DNA from: Komagataeibacter medellinensis NBRC 3288
Lineage (GTDB): Bacteria; Pseudomonadota; Alphaproteobacteria; Acetobacterales; Acetobacteraceae
Assembly: GCF_000182745.2 (NCBI RefSeq)
Contig: NC_016027.1
Location: forward strand, 1,057,001 to 1,121,000
Direction of reading: 5' to 3'
DNA length: 64,000 nt
Both the position numbers and the translations under genes were made by a program. Numbering within the stretch: the first letter of the stretch is position 1; every line of letters starts with the position of its first letter. Shown piece by piece: positions 18,955-28,799 of the stretch. The notes below the pieces were generated by a model. That model was given only the letters and a program-made list of their open reading frames with translations, had not been told where the DNA came from and did no database searches.

Positions 18955-19841
18955 TTCCTGTTCCGTCCCAGCCCCAGTCTTACGGTTATGTTTATGATGA
19001 GAATCCCGGCCGTAATAAGCAGCGCGCCAGTCCAGGCCAGCGCGGTCCAGTCATCATACGCCGCCCCTGCATACTGGTAGATGGTGACCGGCAGGCTCGC
19101 CATGGGCGCCGCGGGCGAGACCGACCAGTTCATGTTGCCAAGCGAAGTAAAGAGCAGCGGCGCCGTCTCGCCCGAGACACGGGCCAGCGCCAGCAGGACG
19201 CCCGTCGTCACTCCATCGCGCGCGGCGCGCAGACAGACCATCAGAATGACCCGCCACCGGGGCGCGCCCAGCGCGATCGCCGCCTCACGCATGGGCAGCG
19301 GCACGAGGCGCAGCATATCTTCCGTCGTGCGCACCACCACCGGCACCACCAGCATGGAGAGCGCCAGCGCGCCCGCCATACCCGAGAAATGTCCCGTCGG
19401 CACCACCACGATCATGTAGATGAACAGCCCGACCAGAATGGACGGGGCCGAAAGCAGCAGGTCGGACACAAAGCGCACCAGGTTAATGAGCCGTCCGTCC
19501 GTTGCCGTGAACTCCGCAAGGTAGATGCCCACCAGCAGGCCTATGGGCGCGCCGATCAACACGGCCAGGGCAGTCTGGATCAGGCTGCCGACAATGGCAT
19601 TGGCAAGCCCGCCCCCCTGCCCCGGCGGGGCCGTGACATGGACCAGCGTTGCCCAGCGCATCCCCCCGATCCCGTTGCGCACCAGCACGAACAGGATGGA
19701 AAACAGCATGAGCAGCACCAGCGCCGTGGCAAACCAGCACAGGCCCGTTGCCACCCGGTCCACCATCCGCCTGCGCATGTCCGACAGGCTGTTACCCTGC
19801 CAGCGCGCGCCAACGGCATCCGTCATGTCCTGACCCGCCAT
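18951..19841 (-). CDS. pstA: Phosphate ABC transporter permease PstA
   Basis: The 296-residue membrane protein has six predicted helices. The EAA-type loop is [20 protein letters not shown], and [18 protein letters not shown] is the PstA signature near the C-terminus. It lies between pstC (three-base gap) and pstB (four-base overlap). M6 of the frame is an alternative start. Confidence 0.95.
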   Translation of the reverse strand: MAGQDMTDAVGARWQGNSLSDMRRRMVDRVATGLCWFATALVLLMLFSILFVLVRNGIGGMRWATLVHVTAPPGQGGGLANAIVGSLIQTALAVLIGAPIGLLVGIYLAEFTATDGRLINLVRFVSDLLLSAPSILVGLFIYMIVVVPTGHFSGMAGALALSMLVVPVVVRTTEDMLRLVPLPMREAAIALGAPRWRVILMVCLRAARDGVTTGVLLALARVSGETAPLLFTSLGNMNWSVSPAAPMASLPVTIYQYAGAAYDDWTALAWTGALLITAGILIINITVRLGLGRNRK

Positions 19842-19844
19842 GGT

Positions 19845-20804
19845 TCAGCCCACCCTGCCGGTACGCAGCAGGAAGCGCGAGCAGACCAGCGTGCCAAGGG
19901 AGATGAGCATGAGCAGGAACCCTGCCGCCATGAGCGAGGAGAATTTCAGGCTGCCCATCGCACTTTCCGGGAATTCCAGCGCGATCAGCGAGGCAATGGT
20001 ATTGCCCGGCGAGAACAGCGACCAGCCGATATGGTTGGCATTGCCAATGACGAAGGTGATGGCCATCGTCTCGCCCAGCGCGCGGCCCAGCCCCAGCATG
20101 ATCCCCCCCACCACGGAAGAGCGCGACCACGGCAGGATGATGCGGCGCACCACCTCCCACCGGGTCATGCCCAGACCGTAGGCGCTTTCCTTCAGCACCG
20201 CAGGGATGGACAGGAAGACATCGCGCATCACGGCGGAAATGAACGGCGTGACCATGACCGCCAGGATCATGCCTCCGGTCAGGAAACCGGTGCCATAGGG
20301 CGCACCACGGAACATGATACCGATACCCGGCACGCGGCCCAGCGTATGGCTGGCCAGCGGCTCGACATAATGGGCCATGAACGGCACCAGCACCGCGAAC
20401 CCCCACATGCCGAAAATAATGGAGGGAACCGCAGCCAGAAGCTGGATGAGCGTGCCGATGATGCTTGCAATGCGCGCAGGCGCTATTTCGGTCAGCCAGA
20501 CTGCAATGCCGAAGGCCAGCGGCACGGCCAGCATGATGGCCAGCACAGAAGTGACCAGCGTGCCGAATACCGGGGCGGCAGCACCAAAATGCTGCGTGAC
20601 CGGGTTCCACGCGGTCCCCAGCACGAATCCCGGCCCGAAGGTTGCAAACGCGCCGCGCGCCCCCCACGCCATGACCACGACCATGCCGCCCAGCCCCAGC
20701 AGGATCAGAATGGCGGCACTGCGGACAATGGTGGTGAATATGGCATCGCCATTTCCCCTTTCCCCGCCGGTCAGGGTTGAAGGGGATGTTGCAGACCGAT
20801 CCAT
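19845..20804 (-). CDS. pstC: Phosphate ABC transporter permease PstC
   Basis: The 319-residue protein starts at MDRSATSPSTL, preceded by a perfect GGAGG. It has six predicted helices, PLAFGIAVWLTEIAP, IPAVLKESAYGLGMTRWEV (EAA loop) and LGRALGETMAITFVIGN, as in PstC. It is the first gene of a pstCAB unit. No pstS substrate-binding gene lies upstream, and the 179-base spacer 20805-20983 shows no convincing Pho box. Confidence 0.95.
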   Translation of the reverse strand: MDRSATSPSTLTGGERGNGDAIFTTIVRSAAILILLGLGGMVVVMAWGARGAFATFGPGFVLGTAWNPVTQHFGAAAPVFGTLVTSVLAIMLAVPLAFGIAVWLTEIAPARIASIIGTLIQLLAAVPSIIFGMWGFAVLVPFMAHYVEPLASHTLGRVPGIGIMFRGAPYGTGFLTGGMILAVMVTPFISAVMRDVFLSIPAVLKESAYGLGMTRWEVVRRIILPWSRSSVVGGIMLGLGRALGETMAITFVIGNANHIGWSLFSPGNTIASLIALEFPESAMGSLKFSSLMAAGFLLMLISLGTLVCSRFLLRTGRVG

Positions 20805-20983
20805 ACAGAAGACCTCCGCGCCGCCACACGCATCACAGTTCTCAAAACAAGCACCCGCAGGCGCACCGGAATGCCGGGAGCAATACTGGAGGTCACGCTG
20901 CTTCCGCAACCGTCATGATCGCCCATGGTGCAACTTTACCCCACATCGCCATTATTTTTTGCCTACCAGTCCCCTGCTAGCCC

Positions 20984-21886
20984 TTATCTGGTAGCCAGCA
21001 GCAGCAGGTCGCGCAGAATGCCGCGCACGGCATCGACTGAAAGACTTTCCAGCACCAGCGCGTTGTCATGCCCCGTCCCACGCACCGCCACGGTCATGCC
21101 GCGGGTGTAGGTGCCCTGGCGTTCGACGTTCACATGCGCAAGGTGCCCCTGGAAAATACCGGGGCTGAGCAACGCCAGCAGGGGCGTGACCGCCGCAAGA
21201 CCGATATCAACGCCGCTACCACGCGCGCCACCATTGCGCGCGGCCACCAATTCGGCATGTACCCGTGCGGCCATGGTGGCGGGGCTTGCGCCCATGACGG
21301 CCAGTTGTTCCATCCATACCGCATCCGCCTTCAGGCGCTCCGTGCAGCCCAGCGGCACGATGGTCAGCGGCACGCCAGCGGCAAGAACCGTGGCTGCCGC
21401 CTCCGGATCGGCCGCAATATTGCGCTCGGCCACCGGTGTTGCATTGCCGCGCGTATGGAACGCGCCACCACTGAAGATGATCCCATCAAGGTGCGCCCCC
21501 ACATCTGGCGCCTGCACCAGTGCCAGCGCCAGCGTGGTCAGCGGGCCAGCGCAGCATACAGTCGCGCCATGCTGCGGGCAGGCCCGGATGGCCTGGACCA
21601 GGTGTGCCGCCCCCAGCCCGTCATTTCCCGGCGGCAGGTCATGCCCCACGCCATAGGCCTGCACCAGCGTGCCGGGACAACCCGCCTGCACGGGCACATC
21701 CGCCAGCCCGTATGCCCGCAGCAGGTCGCGCGCATGGGCCATGGCCACATCCACCCGCGCAGCCTGGCCACTGAACAGCACCAGCACCGGACGCACATGG
21801 TCGGGCACCTGCAGGGCCGCAAGCAACGCCACCATGCCCTGCGCATCGGGTGTCAGATCAAGAATGATGGGGCGGGTCATGGGCAT
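20984..21886 (-). CDS. Nucleoside hydrolase-like protein with degenerate metal site
   Basis: The 300-residue protein has the fold markers of the inosine-uridine nucleoside hydrolase family: AGPLTTLALALVQAP, IIFSGGAF, TPVAERNIAADPEAA and QGTYTRGMTV. The N-terminal DxDPGxDD motif that binds Ca2+ is replaced by DLTPDAQG: only the first Asp remains. The catalytic His before the C-terminal Asp is Val (GSGVDIGLAAV). Canonical hydrolysis is therefore doubtful. It is the last gene after a NitT/TauT-type ABC permease, 53 bases downstream, which suggests a role linked to that importer. Confidence 0.75.
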   Translation of the reverse strand: MPMTRPIILDLTPDAQGMVALLAALQVPDHVRPVLVLFSGQAARVDVAMAHARDLLRAYGLADVPVQAGCPGTLVQAYGVGHDLPPGNDGLGAAHLVQAIRACPQHGATVCCAGPLTTLALALVQAPDVGAHLDGIIFSGGAFHTRGNATPVAERNIAADPEAAATVLAAGVPLTIVPLGCTERLKADAVWMEQLAVMGASPATMAARVHAELVAARNGGARGSGVDIGLAAVTPLLALLSPGIFQGHLAHVNVERQGTYTRGMTVAVRGTGHDNALVLESLSVDAVRGILRDLLLLATR

Positions 21887-21939
21887 TCTGTCCTTGGCTT
21901 GGGTTGCGCGCGCAACTGGTGGTGGCGTGTTACAACAGT

Positions 21940-22722
21940 TCAGTCAATATCCGCATGTCCGGGCTGCCAGTACAATGCGCGCGCCAGCACCCGATCCACC
22001 GCCCACCATAATGACACGGTCATGGCCGCGAGCACGAGCAGGGCAGCGAACATCAGATCGGTCTGGAAGCGGGTATTGGCTGTCTGCATCAGGAATCCCA
22101 ACCCGGAGGATGCCCCCACCCATTCCCCCACTACCGCGCCAATGGGGGCGATAGCCGTGGCCATACGTACGCCCGAGGCAAAGGCAGGCAGGGCAGCGGG
22201 CAGCCGGATATGCACCAGCACCCGCCAGCGCGCGGCCCCCATGGTGCGGGCAAGATCCATCCAGCCCGGTTCCGTCTGACGCAGACCATCACCCAGCGCG
22301 GACGTGACGGGAAAGAAGATGACCAGCACCGCCATGACCACCTTCGAGCTCATGCCGAATCCGAACCACAGCACCAGCAGCGGGGCCAGGGCAAACACCG
22401 GTACCGCCTGACTGAGCAGAACCATGGGCATGACCCACCGCCGCAGCGGTGCCCACAGCGCCATGCCGATGGCAAGCGCGCTACCCGCGCCAATGCCCAG
22501 CACAAGTCCCAGAAGGGTTTCTTCCAGCGTGGTCAGGCCGGCGGGGGCAAGCTGCGCGCGCTGGGTCCATAACGCACCCGCCACGGCGGCAGGGGATGGC
22601 AGCATGTAAGGCGGTACACCCCCCCACCGCGCAAGGGCAGCCCACACCCCCACCAGTCCCGCCAGCGTTACAGCCGGGCGCAACGCCACAAGGACACGCG
22701 CGTGCATGACCGGGCCGTTCAT
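21940..22722 (-). CDS. NitT/TauT family ABC transporter permease
   Basis: The 260-residue membrane protein has about six helices, the N-terminal YMLPSPAAVAGALW and the EAA loop MDLARTMGAARWRVLVHIRLP. It ends with an IAPIGAVVGEWVGASSGLGFLM segment, typical of SsuC/TauC/ThiX permeases. The substrate cannot be read from the permease. Its start overlaps the ATPase stop (22719-22722). No substrate-binding protein gene lies in the run. Confidence 0.88.
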   Translation of the reverse strand: MNGPVMHARVLVALRPAVTLAGLVGVWAALARWGGVPPYMLPSPAAVAGALWTQRAQLAPAGLTTLEETLLGLVLGIGAGSALAIGMALWAPLRRWVMPMVLLSQAVPVFALAPLLVLWFGFGMSSKVVMAVLVIFFPVTSALGDGLRQTEPGWMDLARTMGAARWRVLVHIRLPAALPAFASGVRMATAIAPIGAVVGEWVGASSGLGFLMQTANTRFQTDLMFAALLVLAAMTVSLWWAVDRVLARALYWQPGHADID

Positions 22723-23447
22723 TGCGCCAGCATCCGTCGCAACACACCGGCCTGGGCTGCCAGCACGGCCGGATCATCCACCATGCGCGGCACCGGGCCG
22801 GGCGGAACATCAAGGGGATGTATGGTTGCGGGAAGGCCAGCCATGAGCAGCATGGTATCAGCCAGACGGCAGGCTTCCAGCGGGTCATGGGTAATCAGCA
22901 CGACGGTGCGCCCGGCCAGCATGCGTCCGGCCAGATCCTGCATGCGCGCGCGCGTAATGCTGTCCAACGCGGAAAAGGGCTCATCCATGAGAATGACCGG
23001 GCGGTCTTCATACAACACACGGGCCAGCGCCACACGCTGCCGCTGGCCACCCGAAAGGGCCGCGGGCCGGGCCGTTGTACGATCCGCCAGTCCCACGCAG
23101 CCCAGCAGATGTCGCGCGCGTTCGGGTTCTGGCCGCACGCCACGTAGCCGTGCCCCCAGCATGACATTATGCACGACATCCGCCCACGGCAGCAGCAGGT
23201 CCTGCTGGCCCATCCAGCCAATACGGCCGACTAGGGGCTGGCCGTCCGAAGCCACAATGCGCCCGCGGCCGGGACGGGCCAGCCCTGCGATCATGCGTAG
23301 GAGCGATGTCTTGCCCACCCCGCTGGCACCAAGCAGCACCGTCATGCGCCCGGCCTCGATGCATAGATCCATGTCACGCAGCAGGGGTGCGCCACCAAAA
23401 TCCAGCCCCACGCCCTCAAGCCGTATGGCCGGTGGCGGCAAGGTCAT
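22719..23447 (-). CDS. NitT/TauT family ABC transporter ATPase
   Basis: The 242-residue ATPase has Walker [19 protein letters not shown], a Q-loop in [17 protein letters not shown], signature [20 protein letters not shown], Walker [14 protein letters not shown] and the His switch [14 protein letters not shown]. The LLPWADV stretch after the Q-loop is characteristic of SsuB/TauB/ThiZ-like ATPases. It overlaps rnhA and the permease by four bases on each side. Confidence 0.9.
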   Translation of the reverse strand: MTLPPPAIRLEGVGLDFGGAPLLRDMDLCIEAGRMTVLLGASGVGKTSLLRMIAGLARPGRGRIVASDGQPLVGRIGWMGQQDLLLPWADVVHNVMLGARLRGVRPEPERARHLLGCVGLADRTTARPAALSGGQRQRVALARVLYEDRPVILMDEPFSALDSITRARMQDLAGRMLAGRTVVLITHDPLEACRLADTMLLMAGLPATIHPLDVPPGPVPRMVDDPAVLAAQAGVLRRMLAQ

Positions 23448-23998
23448 TTCCGTACGCGTTTGGGGTAGGCGATGCCCAGCGCATCACGCGCGGCGGTCGC
23501 CATCTGGTCCACACGCTCGTTGTTCACATCGCCGGAATGCCCGCGTACCCATTTCCACTCAATCTCGTGCCGCGCACTGATTTCAAGCAGCCTGCGCCAC
23601 AGGTCCATGTTGGCTACCGGGTCGCCCGCCGCATTGCGCCACTTACGCCGCACCCAGCCCGTACTCCAGCGCGTGATGCCATTGCGCACATATTCGCTAT
23701 CGGTATGAAGCACCACACGGCAGGGGCGCTTGAGCGCTTCAAGCGCTTCGGCCGCCGCCGTCAGTTCCATACGGTTGTTGGTGGTTTCCGCCTCACCGCC
23801 CGACAGTTCACGCTCCTGCCCCCGGTAGCACAGCAACGCCGCCCACCCACCGGGGCCGGGATTGGGCTTGCAGCCACCATCGGTCCAGATCTCGACCATG
23901 TCCGCGCTTTCCGGCGCGGCATCGGGGGGACTGGCCTGCGTCATGTCCTGCGAGTGTCCCAACGTGTCTTCCACCACAGTAATCCCCTCGTTGCTCAT
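23444..23998 (-). CDS. rnhA: Ribonuclease HI
   Basis: Degrades RNA in RNA-DNA hybrids. The four catalytic carboxylates are visible in [38 protein letters not shown] and NNERVDQMA. The enzyme core (about 150 residues) follows a 33-residue N-terminal extension not found in E. coli; an internal Met at residue 34 (MVEIWTDGG) could be the real start. It is locked between thrB and an ABC ATPase by four-base overlaps. Confidence 0.95.
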   Translation of the reverse strand: MSNEGITVVEDTLGHSQDMTQASPPDAAPESADMVEIWTDGGCKPNPGPGGWAALLCYRGQERELSGGEAETTNNRMELTAAAEALEALKRPCRVVLHTDSEYVRNGITRWSTGWVRRKWRNAAGDPVANMDLWRRLLEISARHEIEWKWVRGHSGDVNNERVDQMATAARDALGIAYPKRVRK

Positions 23999-24966
23999 GG
24001 CACGAAAGACCCGCCCATACGGCTGGCACAGAATGCCATCCGCGCCGCGTAGTCCAGCGGGTCCTTGCGCGTGACCAGCGCATCGGGCGGGGTATGAATC
24101 CAGTCATACAGCCGTGTCAGCGTAAACCGGATAGCCGCCCCCGTAGCCAGTGTGGCAAGGGCCTCTTCCTCCGCCGCTTCCAGCGGGCGTATGCTGCGAT
24201 AGGCATCCACCATGGCGGACGCATGCGCGGGCAGGAAACGCTGCTCCGCATCAAAGCACCAGGCATTGAGGGTGATGGCCAGATCGTAGGCATACCAGTC
24301 CGTGCAGGCGAAGTAGAAGTCGATCACGCCCGACAGCCTGTCACCCTGAAAAAAGACGTTATCGGGGAACAGATCGGCATGGATCTGCCCGCGCGGCAGG
24401 GTCGGGTTGTTACCGACCCCCGGCCATGCGGGCAGTACGCGGGCCAGTACCGCCTCGATTTCGCGCACAAGACCGGGACGGACCGCATCGCCGCCTGCAC
24501 GGCAGGCATCAAGCAGGCCAGACCAGGATTGCGGCCCCATGGAATTGGGGCGCTCGGCCACGAACCCTTCACCCAGCAGGTGCAGACGCGCCATGGCTAC
24601 GCCCACCTGGGCGCAGCGATCCTCGGTTATCTGCGCTGACCATCCGCCAGGCAGGAAGGTGGTGATCGCGGCGGGCTTGCCCGACAGGGTACGCAGGGTC
24701 TGGCCCTGCCGGTCGGCCACCGGCAGCGGGCAGGACAGACCGCGCCCTGCCAGATACTGCATCAGACCAAGGAACCATGGCAGTTCATCAGGGTTCACCC
24801 GCCGCTCGTACAACGTCAGGATGAAGGTGGCCTGTGTGGTCTTCAGCAAAAAATTGCTGTTCTCCACACCTTCCGCAATACCGCGGCAGGAAACGGGCCT
24901 GCCGATGTCATAGCCTTCGAGAAACGCCGCCAGCGCATTTTTCGACACTTCAGTATAGACTGCCAT
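23995..24966 (-). CDS. thrB: Homoserine kinase (ThrB2/APH-fold type)
   Basis: Phosphorylates homoserine for threonine synthesis. The 323-residue protein belongs to the aminoglycoside-phosphotransferase-like homoserine kinases of alphaproteobacteria, not the GHMP type. Visible are [20 protein letters not shown], the catalytic loop [14 protein letters not shown] and the Mg-binding [19 protein letters not shown]. It follows ispH by 13 bases and overlaps rnhA by four, giving the common ispH-thrB-rnhA order of alphaproteobacteria. Confidence 0.92.
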   Translation of the reverse strand: MAVYTEVSKNALAAFLEGYDIGRPVSCRGIAEGVENSNFLLKTTQATFILTLYERRVNPDELPWFLGLMQYLAGRGLSCPLPVADRQGQTLRTLSGKPAAITTFLPGGWSAQITEDRCAQVGVAMARLHLLGEGFVAERPNSMGPQSWSGLLDACRAGGDAVRPGLVREIEAVLARVLPAWPGVGNNPTLPRGQIHADLFPDNVFFQGDRLSGVIDFYFACTDWYAYDLAITLNAWCFDAEQRFLPAHASAMVDAYRSIRPLEAAEEEALATLATGAAIRFTLTRLYDWIHTPPDALVTRKDPLDYAARMAFCASRMGGSFVP

Positions 24967-24979
24967 GGAACGATACGGT

Positions 24980-25981
24980 TCAGCCCAGCGGTGCCGGCAG
25001 CCGGAAGGCCACGTTCTCTTCCTTCACGGTGATTTCCTCGATCTCAAGCGTGAAGCGCTTGGCAAGGGCTGCCACCATTTCCTGCACCAGCGATTCGGGA
25101 GCCGAGGCACCCGCCGTGATGCCCAGCGTCGCGACTCCGTCCAGCGCCGACCAGTCCAGCGCATTCAGGCGTGGCACCAGCAGGGCGCGCGGGGCGCCCG
25201 AGCGCTCGGCCACCTCACGCAGGCGCTGCGAGTTCGAGGAGTTGGGCGAGCCGATCACGATCACCAGATCACAGCCCGGTGCGATCGCCTTGACCGCTTC
25301 CTGCCGGTTGGTGGTGGCGTAGCAGATATCCTCGCGTCGCGGTCCCTCGATCAGGGGGAAGCGATCACGCAGGATGTCCACGATTTCCGCCGTATCATCG
25401 ACCGACAGCGTGGTCTGGGTAATGAAGGCAAGGCGCGAGGGATCTGCCGGCTGGACGGTGCGCGCCTCTTCCGCGTCATTGATCAGGGTGACGGCACCGG
25501 CAGGCAACTGGCCCATCGTGCCCACAACCTCGGGATGACCGGCATGGCCGATCATCAGGATATGGCGGCTTTCCGGCCCACCATCGGCAAAATGGCGCTC
25601 GGCCTCGCGGTGCACCTTGGACACCAGCGGGCATGTGGCATCAAGATACAGCAGGTTGCGGCGCTCGGCCTCGGCCGGGACGGTCTTGGGCACGCCATGG
25701 GCGGAAAAGACGACCTGGCCATCGGCGGGCACTTCATCGAGTTCCTCGACAAAGATCGCGCCCTGCGCTTCCAGCGCCTCGACCACGGTGCGGTTATGAA
25801 CGATTTCATGGCGCACATAGACCGGCGCGCCGTAGCGGCGGATCGCTTCCTCCACAACACGGATGGCACGATCGACCCCCGCGCAGAACCCGCGCGGGCC
25901 TGCAAGCAGGACCTTGAGCACACGGGGCGGTGCATCGGTGGGGGCTATGGTATCGGGCGTACTGATCATCTGGTCGGGCAT
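24980..25981 (-). CDS. ispH: 4-hydroxy-3-methylbut-2-enyl diphosphate reductase
   Basis: Last enzyme of the MEP isoprenoid pathway, an Fe-S reductase giving IPP and DMAPP. Cluster Cys residues are in [27 protein letters not shown] and [11 protein letters not shown]; the catalytic [10 protein letters not shown] and [11 protein letters not shown] are present. The start [10 protein letters not shown] is preceded by GGGGAA; the frame is open 43 codons further upstream without family similarity. Its isoprenoids would feed hopanoids, which the hpnR product modifies. Confidence 0.96.
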   Translation of the reverse strand: MPDQMISTPDTIAPTDAPPRVLKVLLAGPRGFCAGVDRAIRVVEEAIRRYGAPVYVRHEIVHNRTVVEALEAQGAIFVEELDEVPADGQVVFSAHGVPKTVPAEAERRNLLYLDATCPLVSKVHREAERHFADGGPESRHILMIGHAGHPEVVGTMGQLPAGAVTLINDAEEARTVQPADPSRLAFITQTTLSVDDTAEIVDILRDRFPLIEGPRREDICYATTNRQEAVKAIAPGCDLVIVIGSPNSSNSQRLREVAERSGAPRALLVPRLNALDWSALDGVATLGITAGASAPESLVQEMVAALAKRFTLEIEEITVKEENVAFRLPAPLG

Positions 25982-26221
25982 GGTGTTCCCCAAACATCCG
26001 GCGAGCGGTATAGGATACGGGCCGCGATCTGCTAGAGTTCCGGCGCCGGGATCCCGTGCGATGGTCCCGGCCCTACGCAAACCACGACAATGGCGCAAGC
26101 CATTTTCCATCTGAGCCTAACGTATTCTGTCATGCCTGTCCTCCCCCATCGCCCTGCCCGTATCCCCCCGCGCCGCCCAGGGCGGGATTTCATCCACACC
26201 TGACCTACCCGGAATACCTGC

Positions 26222-26800
26222 ATGCTTCCTGCCCTTCCGCTACCGCGCCTGCGCCGCACCGCCCTGACAATCTGCGCCATGGCCAGCCTGCCCCTGCTGG
26301 CTGGCTGCAGCAGCGAATCCGATTCGATCGATTTTGCCCCCGCCTGCCCCGTGGTGGAAATTCCCGGAGAAGCAGCTGATTATTACCAGTATTCCGGCTC
26401 CGACCATGATGTGACGCACCTGGTGGCACGTGCCAGCCTGACGCGCGTGGTCGGATCATGCGAGCAGGGAGAACACCGCACCGTCATGACCAACATGAAG
26501 ATCGGGCTGCATGTCGAACGCGGGCCGGCCTCGAAGGTGGAGGTCATCAATATCCCGTATTTCGTGGCCGTGGTGTTCAATGGCGAGATCAAGAGCAAGA
26601 AAGAATTCGTGGCCCATGTCTCCTTTGAAGACGGGCGCATGCAGGACCTGACCCATACCAGCAACATTCCCATCACGCTGCCCGTGTCGCGCCACATCCA
26701 TAGCGACCAGTACCATCTGGAGGTCGGCTTCCAGCTCACCAAGGCACAGCTTGACTTCAACCGCGCGCATCTGGTGATGCCAACCTTCCACAAGATGTAA
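26222..26800 (+). CDS. Putative lipoprotein of unknown function
   Basis: The 192-residue protein has a signal peptide with Arg pairs and lipobox LPLLAGC, so it is likely an acylated cell-envelope protein. The mature part is mostly predicted beta-strand (RTVMTNMKIGLHVERG, IPYFVAVVFNGEIKSKKEF) and has one additional Cys pair around CPVV and GSCEQG. I do not recognise a named family; similar proteins seem limited to Acetobacteraceae. It is followed after nine bases by the OPT transporter, so they may be co-transcribed. Confidence 0.7.
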   Translation: MLPALPLPRLRRTALTICAMASLPLLAGCSSESDSIDFAPACPVVEIPGEAADYYQYSGSDHDVTHLVARASLTRVVGSCEQGEHRTVMTNMKIGLHVERGPASKVEVINIPYFVAVVFNGEIKSKKEFVAHVSFEDGRMQDLTHTSNIPITLPVSRHIHSDQYHLEVGFQLTKAQLDFNRAHLVMPTFHKM

Positions 26801-26809
26801 GGCAGCCCC

Positions 26810-28747
26810 TTGGCCGGACCTATCCTCCAGCGTGAACTGACATGGCGCGGCATGGTGATCGGCGCGCTGATTACTGTCATCTTCACTGCGTCCAACGTCT
26901 ATCTCGGGCTACGGATCGGCCTGACCATCGCCACATCCATCCCCGCCGCCGTCATTTCCATGGCGGTGCTCCGGGTGCTGGGTCGCGGCACGATACTTGA
27001 GAACAACCTCGTCCAGACCCAGGCTTCCGCCGCGGGCACACTGGCCTGTGTGTTCGCAAGCCTGCCCGCGCTGCTCATGGGGGGGTACTGGCAGCACTTC
27101 CCCTTCCTTCAGGCGGGCGTACTTACGGCGGCGGGCGGTATGAGCGGGGTGCTATTCACCATCCCGCTCCGCCGGGTCATGCTGCGCGACGCCACCCTGC
27201 CCTTCCCAGAAGGGGTGGCCGCAGCCGAGATCCTGCGCGCGGGGGCGACGCGAGAAGATACGGGCAGCATCCGCGCCCTGCTGCATGGCGGCATGCTGGC
27301 GGCTGGCATAACATTTGCCTCTACCGGGCTGCGGCTGCTGGGCAGCGGGCTGAGTGCCACGGCCGTGCTGGGGGCGGCAGCGTTCCGGCTGTCCATCGGG
27401 TTTTCGCCCGCGCTGCTGGGTGCTGGCTATCTGGTCGGATTGCAGGGCGGCCTTGCCATGCTGCTGGGCGCGCTGCTGACATGGGAAGTGCTCATTCCCG
27501 CCATGGCGCACCTTACCCCACGCCCTGCCGGGCTTGATGCGGGAGCGTTCGCGCAGGTGCTGTGGCAGGAGAAGGCGCGTTTCCTGGGCGTTGGCCTGAT
27601 TGGGGTGGCGGCCATCTGGACCGTGCTGCGCATGGGCCGCCCGCTGCTGGACAGCGTGCGGCTGCTGGTGGTGCGCGCACCCGTCAATGCCATACCTGAA
27701 CGGACCGACACCGATCTTTCGCCGCGTGCCATACGGACAATAGCGGGGCTGGTACTGGTCATGATCGGGGGCGTGTTCTTCGTGTTTGCCCATGCCGTCG
27801 TGGCTCCGCTGCCAGCACTGGCCGCGGCCATGACGGGGCTGGCCTGCTGCGCGGGGCTGGGGCTGTTTGTCGCGGCCGCGTGCGGTTACATGGCCGGGCT
27901 GGTGGGATCATCCTCTTCGCCCATTTCGGGCGTGACCATCCTTGCAGCCCTGTGTCTGGCCTGCGTGTTCGTAGTGCTCCGCGCGGCCGGACTGTTCGCG
28001 GGGGCAGAGGGGCAGCACTTCACCATAGGGTTCTGCCTGTACGCGCTGACCGCCATCACGGCCTCCGCCGCCATTGCCAATGACAACCTGCAGGATCTGA
28101 AAACCGGCCAGATGATTGGCGCCACACCGTGGAAGCAGGAAATCGCCCTGCTGATTGGCTGCGCGAGTGGGGCGGTCGTAATCCCGCCGGTGCTGAACGT
28201 GCTGTACCAAACCTATGGTTTTGTGGGCGCCATGCCACATGCGGGCATGGACCCCACACAGGCGCTGGCCGCCCCGCAGCCTGCGCTGCTGCTCATGATC
28301 ACCTCAGGCATTTTCCTGCACCAGTTGGACTGGAACCTACTGGCGGCGGGTGCCGCCGCGGGCTGCGGGCTGATTGGCATTGATGCGTGGCTGCGCCGCA
28401 CGGACCGGGGCGGGCTGCCACCGCTTGCGGTCGGCATCGGGGTTTACCTGCCCATGCAGGTTTCCATGACACTGGCCACCGGCGCGCTGCTGGGCACTCT
28501 TGTCCGGCGGCTCAACCCGCAGGCGGGCAGCCACCGGGGCACCATGATCGCATCCGGCCTGATCGTGGGCGAAAGCCTGACCGGGGTGGCGCTGGCCTGC
28601 CTGTCCGCCCTGAGCGGGCAGGACAGTCCGCTGTCGCTCCTGCCGCGCGGCGTGCCTGCCCTTGTTCCCGACATGGCGGGGCTGGTGGTGTTCGTCATGG
28701 CATGCACATGGTTCAGTCGCACGCAGGTCCATCCCCCTACCCGATAA
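26810..28747 (+). CDS. OPT family oligopeptide transporter (TTG start)
   Basis: The 645-residue, very hydrophobic protein has about 15 predicted helices. It opens with LTWRGMVIGALITVIFTASNVYLGLRIG-type sequence, seen here in NVYLGLRIGLTIATSIPAA, continues with EGVAAAEILRAG, and has SSPISGVTILAAL and ANDNLQDLKTGQMIGATPW, all hallmarks of prokaryotic OPT transporters. TTG at 26810 is preferred because the next ATG (26852) would cut into the first helix. It is followed directly by an M3 peptidase, consistent with uptake and cleavage of small peptides. Confidence 0.88.
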   Translation: MAGPILQRELTWRGMVIGALITVIFTASNVYLGLRIGLTIATSIPAAVISMAVLRVLGRGTILENNLVQTQASAAGTLACVFASLPALLMGGYWQHFPFLQAGVLTAAGGMSGVLFTIPLRRVMLRDATLPFPEGVAAAEILRAGATREDTGSIRALLHGGMLAAGITFASTGLRLLGSGLSATAVLGAAAFRLSIGFSPALLGAGYLVGLQGGLAMLLGALLTWEVLIPAMAHLTPRPAGLDAGAFAQVLWQEKARFLGVGLIGVAAIWTVLRMGRPLLDSVRLLVVRAPVNAIPERTDTDLSPRAIRTIAGLVLVMIGGVFFVFAHAVVAPLPALAAAMTGLACCAGLGLFVAAACGYMAGLVGSSSSPISGVTILAALCLACVFVVLRAAGLFAGAEGQHFTIGFCLYALTAITASAAIANDNLQDLKTGQMIGATPWKQEIALLIGCASGAVVIPPVLNVLYQTYGFVGAMPHAGMDPTQALAAPQPALLLMITSGIFLHQLDWNLLAAGAAAGCGLIGIDAWLRRTDRGGLPPLAVGIGVYLPMQVSMTLATGALLGTLVRRLNPQAGSHRGTMIASGLIVGESLTGVALACLSALSGQDSPLSLLPRGVPALVPDMAGLVVFVMACTWFSRTQVHPPTR

Positions 28748-28799
28748 GGTAGCATACTGGGCATGGACGGCGGCGGGGGTTCCATGCCACCCTGCCCCC

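Noticed and set aside
19389-20780. A 463-codon plus-strand frame opposite pstA and pstC.
   Set aside because: The product is almost entirely charged and Gln/His-rich without hydrophobic core, a typical complement of membrane-protein codons.
20805-20983. Possible Pho box upstream of pstC.
   Set aside because: TGAC-like words occur, but no pair of CTGTCAT-type half-sites at the required spacing was found.
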